Source: Deltaproteobacteria bacterium
Lineage (GTDB): Bacteria > Myxococcota_A > Polyangia > Polyangiales > Polyangiaceae
DNA: 35,893 bases
Assembly: GCA_003235365.1 (NCBI GenBank)
Contig: QJWJ01000471.1
Location: forward strand, 1-35,893
Reading direction: 5' to 3'
Position 1 is the stretch's first letter, and each line of letters starts with the position of its first letter. A program made the position numbers and the translations under genes. A model generated the notes under the pieces. The model was not told where the DNA came from and did not search any database. It worked only from the letters and a program-made list of their open reading frames with translations. This document shows positions 30,327 through 35,893 of this stretch, piece after piece.

Positions 30327-31709
30327 ATGTCGCAGGTTGATACCGAGAAGCCTCCCGCAACGGGGTCCTACGAGCTGGCCATCTATCGCCACCACCAATC
30401 GGAAGTGGTCCCGCTCAAGACGGGGAGCACGGTCGTCATCGGTCGCAGCACGGATTGCGACATCTGCATCGAAGACGGGTTGATCTCGCGTCGGCACGCC
30501 GAGTTGAGCATCGGCGATGTGGTCGAGATCGAAGATCTGAACAGTGCCAACGGCACGGTCTTGGTTCGCAGTGGGCCGGACAACGAGGACTCCAACACGT
30601 CCCACTCGACGGCACTGGCTCCATGCCAACGAGTGCGTCTTCACCCAGGCGACGTCGTCAAGGTCGGAACGGCCGTGTTGGCGCTGAAGATACGAGCGAA
30701 GCTCGCATCCCTGCCACCCAGTACGAGCAACACATCGGGCACGATTCGACTCGATCCGGAAATGCTGCGCACCTACGAATTGGTCAAGCGCGCTGCGGCG
30801 ACGGAAATCAGCGTGCTCATCTTGGGCGACACGGGCGTCGGCAAGGAGGTCATGGCCGAATCGATCCATCGCCACTCGCCACGCAAGGACCGCACGTTTC
30901 TCAAGCTGAACTGCGCAGCGTTGAGCGACACCTTGCTCGAGAGCGAGCTGTTCGGTCACGAACGCGGTGCCTTCACTGGCGCACACGCCGCGAAAGCGGG
31001 CTTACTCGAGTCTGCCAACGGCGGCACTGTGTTTCTCGACGAGATCGGTGAGCTGCCCCTGGGAACTCAAGCCAAGCTGCTGCGCGTGCTCGAGGAGCGG
31101 AAGGTGATTCGCGTCGGCGCAACCAAGCCGCGGCGCATCGACGTGCGATTCATCTGTGCGACCAATCGCGACCTGGTCGAAAGCATTCTCGCTGGAGCGT
31201 TCCGGAGCGACCTATACTATCGCATCAGCGGGCTCGTGGTTTGGATCCCACCGCTTCGAGACCGTCAGGGAGAAATCGAACCGCTGGCGCTGCACTTCTT
31301 CCGCGAGATCGCGTCGCGATCCAAGCAACCCTGCGTTCGTCTCACGCAGGCAGCAGTGGAGAAGCTCCGCTCGCATTCGTGGCCGGGCAACGTCCGCGAG
31401 CTCAAGAACGTGATCGAGCGAGCGGCATTGCTCGCGCCGGGGGGAGTCGTCGACGCCGAACACGTGATGTTGGAACCGATCGGTCCGATCTCAGCGCGTA
31501 CGGTAGCTCCAGAACCCATCGCCCGCCCTCCGTCGAACGGGCGTGAACCCGAATCGGAACGCGCGCGAATCGTTCGCGCTTTGGAGCAATGTGCGGGCAA
31601 CCAAACCCAGGCCGCCCGAAAACTCGGGCTTTCGCGACGGACGTTGATCAATCGGCTCGAGACGTTCGGCTTGCCTCGCCCTCGCAAGTCGAAGGCACCG
31701 ACGACCTGA
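30327..31709 (+). CDS. FHA-domain sigma-54-dependent transcriptional activator
   Basis: 460 residues. The N-terminal FHA domain (about 15-125) has VVIGRSTDCDICIEDGLISR followed by RHAEL and the LNSANGT motif, which bind phosphothreonine. An AAA+ domain follows: Walker A GDTGVGKE at 167-174, an intact GAFTGA sigma-54 contact loop at 214-219, Walker B GGTVFLDEIGELP and the FRSDLYYRI sensor region. The C-terminus is a Fis-type helix-turn-helix (NQTQAARKLGLSRRTLINRL). So it should bind upstream DNA and activate RNA polymerase-sigma-54, switched on by kinase phosphorylation of a partner or of itself rather than by a receiver domain. This design is a myxobacterial speciality. It lies between kinase A (divergent) and kinase B (convergent, 38 bases on). 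Confidence 0.95.
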   Translation: MSQVDTEKPPATGSYELAIYRHHQSEVVPLKTGSTVVIGRSTDCDICIEDGLISRRHAELSIGDVVEIEDLNSANGTVLVRSGPDNEDSNTSHSTALAPCQRVRLHPGDVVKVGTAVLALKIRAKLASLPPSTSNTSGTIRLDPEMLRTYELVKRAAATEISVLILGDTGVGKEVMAESIHRHSPRKDRTFLKLNCAALSDTLLESELFGHERGAFTGAHAAKAGLLESANGGTVFLDEIGELPLGTQAKLLRVLEERKVIRVGATKPRRIDVRFICATNRDLVESILAGAFRSDLYYRISGLVVWIPPLRDRQGEIEPLALHFFREIASRSKQPCVRLTQAAVEKLRSHSWPGNVRELKNVIERAALLAPGGVVDAEHVMLEPIGPISARTVAPEPIARPPSNGREPESERARIVRALEQCAGNQTQAARKLGLSRRTLINRLETFGLPRPRKSKAPTT

Positions 31710-31747
31710 ATCCTCGACCATTCGGCCCTTCGCGTTACAGCGGCGAC

Positions 31748-33304
31748 TCACCCGGTCGGCTCGGGCGCGTAGGGATTGCGCGTATCCAGCTCCCGTGGCG
31801 GCCGTACCGGGCTGTAGACCGCGGGAGTCGAGGGGGCTGCTGGCGATTCGACCACATCGGCGGGCGCTACCGCCGGCTGAAGCGACGGTGCGGATCGCGG
31901 CATGGTTCTCGCGCGCGGTGCCACCGTCCGGACGGCGTTCGACGTCGGACGCACCGACGTACGATGCTCACGCGTATCCGCACCGGGCCGAGCCACGGCA
32001 GCGGTCGTGGTTGGCTCGACGAGGGGGGCGCCCCGCAACGGGCTCGGCGCCAGATCGTCGCTCAGGGGAGCAAGTGAAGGTGCGATCCGCTCAGCCGACG
32101 AGACCACCGGAGTCATCGGGGCGGACTCGTACGACGAGGTGGTGTCGTCGCGGACGTCGTTCACCCACGTCCAGGATCCGACGAACGTCGCCGCCACCAC
32201 AGTGCCCAACGACACGGTGGACACACCGAACCATACCTTGTGTCGAACCGAGCTGCGACGCGGAGGCCGGGACAACGCCGCCAGCTCGTCCGGACGGCGA
32301 CTCGGCGTCCGAGCGTCGAGACGACCCATCGCCGCGGCGATCGCCTGTCCACGCGCTTGGATGACGGGGCTCAGACGACCGCGAAGCAGTTGCGCCACCT
32401 CGAGTTCGCCAACCACTGCCCGCTCGGAGACGAGATACCCCTCCAGCGCTCGAGCTAGTTCTGCGGCGTTGGCGTACCGATCAGCGGGGTCACGCTGCAA
32501 GGCGCACAACACGATGGCTTCGAGGGCGGGCGGATAGTCGGGTTGGAGTTGCGTCGGAGGAACGACAGGTGCCTCGAGCAGCTGGTACATCGTCGCCACG
32601 GCGTCGTCACCAACGAACGGACGTTTGCCCGTCGTCGACTCGTAGAGCACGCACCCGAGAGCGAACACGTCGGCACGTCGGTCCACGTGTTTGCGCGTCA
32701 CCTGCTCGGGAGCCATGTAGGACAGCTTGCCCTTCACTTCCCCGGTTTGCGTGGGGGCGTGCAGCTGTCCGCGCGCTTTGGCCACGCCGAAGTCAGTCAG
32801 GCGGATCTGCCCGCTCGTCGAAATCAGTATGTTTTGAGGGGATACATCCCGATGCACCACGCCGAGCGGCTCCCCCGAGTCGGATACGAGGTCGTGCACC
32901 GCTTCGAGGCCCGCGCAGACCCGCGTCGCAATGCGCGCCGCGAGGCGGTGATCGATGCGCCGTCCTGGGCACGCTTCCAACAGCTCGTGCAGTGAGCCGC
33001 CGTCAGACCAGTCCATCACGAGATACACGAGCGACCGGTCTCGGTTGGCTTCGTGGATGGCGCAGACGTTGGTGTGCTGCACCCGCGACGCTATCCGCGC
33101 TTCGTCCAGGAGCACGCGGCACGCTTCATCGTTGTTCCCTTGTTCGACCAGGGCAGTCTTGATCGCCACCAGGCGCTCGAGCCCTGGCGCCCCGCGAGCA
33201 CGCGCAACCCAAACGCGACCCATCCCGCCAGCGCCAACGGCAGCCAGCAGTTCGTACTCTCCGAGCCGGTCGCCGGGGTTGAGGCGCTTCACGGGCGTAA
33301 GCAT
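31748..33304 (-). CDS. Ser/Thr protein kinase B, membrane-anchored
   Basis: 518 residues from ATG 33304 (MLTPVKRLNPGDRLGEYELL); the longer frame to 33379 adds unlikely sequence. The kinase domain (about 16-290) has a canonical glycine loop AVGAGGMGRVW, K49 in VAIKTAL, HRDVSPQNIL at 152-161, DFGVAKA at 171 and YMAPEQ. A juxtamembrane basic stretch (RPPRRSSVRHK) leads to one membrane helix at about 356-378 (VWFGVSTVSLGTVVAATFVG). The outer part is about 140 residues of Pro/Ala/Ser/Thr-rich, apparently disordered sequence ending in RNPYAPEPTG. With no folded sensor domain outside, signal reception is unclear. It is convergent with the FHA activator and divergent from the TPR-PEGA gene. Confidence 0.94.
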   Translation of the reverse strand: MLTPVKRLNPGDRLGEYELLAAVGAGGMGRVWVARARGAPGLERLVAIKTALVEQGNNDEACRVLLDEARIASRVQHTNVCAIHEANRDRSLVYLVMDWSDGGSLHELLEACPGRRIDHRLAARIATRVCAGLEAVHDLVSDSGEPLGVVHRDVSPQNILISTSGQIRLTDFGVAKARGQLHAPTQTGEVKGKLSYMAPEQVTRKHVDRRADVFALGCVLYESTTGKRPFVGDDAVATMYQLLEAPVVPPTQLQPDYPPALEAIVLCALQRDPADRYANAAELARALEGYLVSERAVVGELEVAQLLRGRLSPVIQARGQAIAAAMGRLDARTPSRRPDELAALSRPPRRSSVRHKVWFGVSTVSLGTVVAATFVGSWTWVNDVRDDTTSSYESAPMTPVVSSAERIAPSLAPLSDDLAPSPLRGAPLVEPTTTAAVARPGADTREHRTSVRPTSNAVRTVAPRARTMPRSAPSLQPAVAPADVVESPAAPSTPAVYSPVRPPRELDTRNPYAPEPTG

Positions 33305-33442
33305 ACCGCGCTGACGCGAACGCGGCACCCGGCTTTGGCATGCCCCAATTGGGTGTAAACCGGCTTCCGACACCACCACCGAGTGCCTACCCGCCGCGGG
33401 AGCCGACGTGCGCCTGCAGCGGACCTCAAGTAGACTGGCGTT

Positions 33443-34615
33443 GTGTGCAATGCCGGGACACGTGGACCGAAACTGTTGTTGGCCTGCGTGTTGATGAGCT
33501 CACTGTGTGCGGTGCCAGTTCAGGCGCTGGGCAAGACGGCGACGTCAGTGCCGGCCAACCCGCCCCCGACGAGCTCCGCTTCAGCGCGCGCTTCGACCGA
33601 TTCCGCGTCGGACCCTCAGCCCGACCGCACGACGCTGCCATCCGATGGAACGACACCCGACTCGGATCATCCGGCAACGCCAACGAGCGCGACACACGAC
33701 GCCTCGCCTCCCGGCCCCGCCGACGAAGCACGTGAGCGCTACGACCGCGGACTGTCGTTATACGCGGAGGGTGAGTTCTCCTTGGCGGCCATCGAATTCG
33801 AACGCGCCTACGATTTGGTGCCCGACTACAGAACGCTGTTCAACATCGGGCAGGTGCGACTGCAGCTCGGACAGTACGCCAAGGCGCACGCAGCACTGAC
33901 GAGGTACCTCGCTGACGGCGGACCAGAGATCTCCGACGAACGTCGCCGCGAGGTGCGCGCCGACCTGTCGCTGTTGGAAGCGCGCACCGCCAAGCTGCGC
34001 GTCCAGGTGGACGTGGAGGGGGCAGAGGTATCGCTGGACGATGCACTGCTGGGGCAAGCGCCGCTGCAAGACAGCACGCTCGTCGACGCCGGAGATCACC
34101 GGGTCACGGTACGTGCCCGTGGCTATCATCCGAAAGTCGTTCGCTTGACGTTGGCCAGCCAGGACTCCGTGACCGTACCCGTTCGCCTGGAACCGCTCGA
34201 AGTAGTAACCCCGCGCGTCGTCGTGGAGCGCGCTCCCGCTCCAATTGCGCCTGCTGCAGATGTGTCGAGCTGGCGATTGGCTGCGTGGATCGCCTCCGGC
34301 TCACTCGCTGTCGGTTCGGCGGTGACCGCAGTGTTGGGCGCGCGAGCCGCCCACGATCTCGAACAGAAGCGCGCTCAGCTCGGCACGAGCCGTGACGAGC
34401 TCGACTCCGGATCGCGTCGCGCCCACACGTTGCTACTGACCGCAGACGTTTGCGGCGGGTTGGCACTGCTCGCAGGCGGAGCCGCGTTGTACCTGACGCT
34501 CAGCACCGATTCGGACGCCGCCGACGAAACGACACAACTCCTCCCCTCCGCTCCACAGTCGACGACCAACGTGAACGTGGGTGCCGGCTGGCTCAGCCTG
34601 GAACGAACATTCTGA
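33443..34615 (+). CDS. Exported TPR-PEGA membrane protein
   Basis: 390 residues from GTG 33443. PKLLLACVLMSSLCAVPVQA is a signal peptide. A Ser/Thr/Pro-rich linker runs to about 90. Residues 95-165 form TPR-like helices (RYDRGLSLYAEGEFSLAAIE, NIGQVRLQLGQYAKAHAAL). Residues 184-250 are a PEGA beta domain (LRVQVDVEGAEVSLDDALLG, DAGDHRVTVRARGYHPKVV), found in cell-surface proteins. Two hydrophobic helices follow at about 278-300 and 335-356, separated by a charged segment. This layout is common in myxobacteria, often beside Ser/Thr kinase genes, and may feed periplasmic cues to them. Kinase C starts 106 bases downstream on the same strand. ATG 33450 is out of frame. Function unknown. Confidence 0.88.
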   Translation: MCNAGTRGPKLLLACVLMSSLCAVPVQALGKTATSVPANPPPTSSASARASTDSASDPQPDRTTLPSDGTTPDSDHPATPTSATHDASPPGPADEARERYDRGLSLYAEGEFSLAAIEFERAYDLVPDYRTLFNIGQVRLQLGQYAKAHAALTRYLADGGPEISDERRREVRADLSLLEARTAKLRVQVDVEGAEVSLDDALLGQAPLQDSTLVDAGDHRVTVRARGYHPKVVRLTLASQDSVTVPVRLEPLEVVTPRVVVERAPAPIAPAADVSSWRLAAWIASGSLAVGSAVTAVLGARAAHDLEQKRAQLGTSRDELDSGSRRAHTLLLTADVCGGLALLAGGAALYLTLSTDSDAADETTQLLPSAPQSTTNVNVGAGWLSLERTF

Positions 34616-34721
34616 GTGAACACCCCGTCGACCCAAGCTAGTCGGATGACGGCAGACCCCGTGCGAAGCATGGCTCAACCAGCTGCCTGGCCCGCCGCGA
34701 CACCGACAACTACCGTAGGCG

Positions 34722-35893
34722 ATGGAAATGGGTAGGCTCAGCTCCGAACAGCCCGGTCGGACTCACGCGAATGAGGCCAGCGACGACTCCGTCAGTGGTC
34801 GGCTGGACGCGCCGCCCCCCTCGTTGTCTGGCAAACGCATCGGGCCATACCGCCTCGTGTTGCCGATCGCTGTCGGAGGAATGGCGCAAGTCTGGACTGC
34901 GCGCTCCGTCGGCAGCGGGATCGCACGGCCGGTAGCCATCAAACTCGTCCGTCCGGAGTATGCGAGTGACGAAGAGTACTCCAAGATGTTCATCGACGAG
35001 GCAATGGTCGCGTCTGCTGTCCACCACCCGAACGTCTGCGAGACGTACGACCTGGGTCGGGATCAGGACGTGCTGTACATGGTGCTCGAGTGGGTACCCG
35101 GGGACTCGCTCAGTGGACTGTTGCACGTAGACGGAGCGCCCTGCCCACTGCCGCTGGGCGTCGCGGTACGCATCGTCAGCGACGCATGCGCCGGGTTGCA
35201 TGCGGCCCACGAAGCGCACGACGTCGATGGCGAGTCGCTGGGCATCGTGCACCGCGACGTCTCGCCGCCAAATATCCTGATCTCCACCCACGGCCACGTC
35301 AAAGTCAGTGACTTCGGAATCGCCAAGGCGCGTAACCAACTCCACGCCCGAACTCGCACGGGACAGCTCAAGGGCAAGCTCGGATACGTGTCACCCGAGC
35401 AGATCTTGGGGCGCCGCTTGGACAGACGCTCTGACGTATACGGCATGGGTTGCGTGTTGTACGTCGCCACGCTCGCGAAGCGACCCTTCGGGTCGGGCTC
35501 TGCTGCCTTGCCACGGATCGTCCAGGGCAAATTCGAGCGGCCGAGCGCCGTCGATTCGCAGTACCCACCGGCGCTGGAAGAAATCGTCGTTCGCGCCCTC
35601 GCCACCAGCCCCAACGAACGCTACCAGACTGCCGATGAGCTGCGCCTGGCCTTGGAACAGTTCCTGCTCGAAGCCGGGCACTTGACGACCCATGCGGACG
35701 TCGCAGCTTGCGTGCGGCAACGTTTGCGCCCAGCGCGTCTGGACTTGATCGAGGCGGTTCAAAGCGCCGGGAAAGTACCTTCCCAATCGCTATTTCAAGA
35801 CTTGTTGGCGCTCGAGGACCCGAGCCCGTCCACGACGCATTCCGGTCGCGAACAACGCACGTCGACCCGCGCCCGCGCTGTAGTCGCCGACCT
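34722..35893 (+). CDS. Ser/Thr protein kinase C (3' truncated by window edge)
   Basis: The frame from ATG 34722 (or 34728) stays open to the window end, 390 residues so far. Kinase motifs are K74 in VAIKLVRPEY, HRDVSPPNIL at 177-186, DFGIAKA at 197 and YVSPEQ in place of APE. The glycine loop reads PIAVGGMAQVW: the first Gly of GxGxxG is Ala50 and the third is Ala55, so nucleotide binding may be altered. The protein is closely similar to kinase A over its whole visible length, including MFIDEAMVAS, HHPNVCE, GDSLSGLL, SDACAGLHAAHEA and the DVAACVRQRL tail. The two are likely duplicates flanking the FHA activator and kinase B. Ser replaces the HRDxK Lys, as in the other two kinases. The C-terminus is unseen. 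Confidence 0.92.
   Translation, partial: MEMGRLSSEQPGRTHANEASDDSVSGRLDAPPPSLSGKRIGPYRLVLPIAVGGMAQVWTARSVGSGIARPVAIKLVRPEYASDEEYSKMFIDEAMVASAVHHPNVCETYDLGRDQDVLYMVLEWVPGDSLSGLLHVDGAPCPLPLGVAVRIVSDACAGLHAAHEAHDVDGESLGIVHRDVSPPNILISTHGHVKVSDFGIAKARNQLHARTRTGQLKGKLGYVSPEQILGRRLDRRSDVYGMGCVLYVATLAKRPFGSGSAALPRIVQGKFERPSAVDSQYPPALEEIVVRALATSPNERYQTADELRLALEQFLLEAGHLTTHADVAACVRQRLRPARLDLIEAVQSAGKVPSQSLFQDLLALEDPSPSTTHSGREQRTSTRARAVVAD

Overview
The window is about 36 kb of GC-rich chromosomal DNA that looks like a myxobacterium, most likely Polyangia (Myxococcota). The signs are three soluble or single-pass Ser/Thr kinases with the HRDVSPxN catalytic loop, an FHA-fused sigma-54 activator, proteins carrying the MopE-type putative metal-binding motif, Asp-Ala-Gly and Pro-Ala-Lys low-complexity tails, a TPR-PEGA protein, and TerB and zinc-ribbon proteins of the kind common in that phylum. 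This placement rests on family knowledge and was not tested by a search.

Left part (1-4.1 kb): a urease operon, ureAB (gamma-beta fusion, cut by the window edge), ureC, ureE with a His-rich tail, ureF and ureG, all on + and tightly spaced. ureD is not seen and may lie upstream. From 4.1 to 8.2 kb come a small predicted barrel-like protein, a class I DAHP synthase (shikimate pathway), an unknown coiled-coil protein, and a two-gene + unit with a free-standing biotin carrier domain and a PLP-dependent D-cysteine desulfhydrase/ACC deaminase family enzyme.

Middle part (8.2-18.8 kb): a minus-strand run in the transcription order ABC-2 permease, small membrane protein, XerC-type recombinase, and a membrane alkaline-phosphatase-superfamily enzyme with a MopE-like insert. 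A GH5 lipoprotein glycanase lies upstream of this run and appears to be separated from it by its own terminator. Then come a + strand alpha/beta-hydrolase-like lipoprotein that seems to lack its nucleophile, a shared hairpin, and a large Cys-rich MopE-type lipoprotein on -.

18.9-25.8 kb is the most unusual signalling stretch. It holds a protein with two degenerate GHKL ATPase-like halves followed by a canonical single-domain receiver, then a GAGCTC tandem repeat, a TerB protein and an unknown protein on -. Divergent from those is an operon of a zinc-ribbon membrane protein with five T-[ML]-[LI]-G motifs and an exported beta-propeller.

Right part (25.8-35.9 kb): erpA, an RpoH-type sigma factor, the RNase P RNA with a terminator, a stretch of apparently truncated coding remnants, then a phospho-signalling cluster: kinase A (-), FHA-sigma54 activator (+), kinase B (-), TPR-PEGA protein (+) and kinase C (+, cut by the right edge). 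Kinases A and C are close paralogues. I find no phage, IS element, CRISPR array or tRNA. I cannot claim a proven new system. The best candidates for one are the double pseudo-GHKL/receiver pair, the TLLG-motif zinc-ribbon operon with its divergent partners, and the kinase/FHA-activator cluster.
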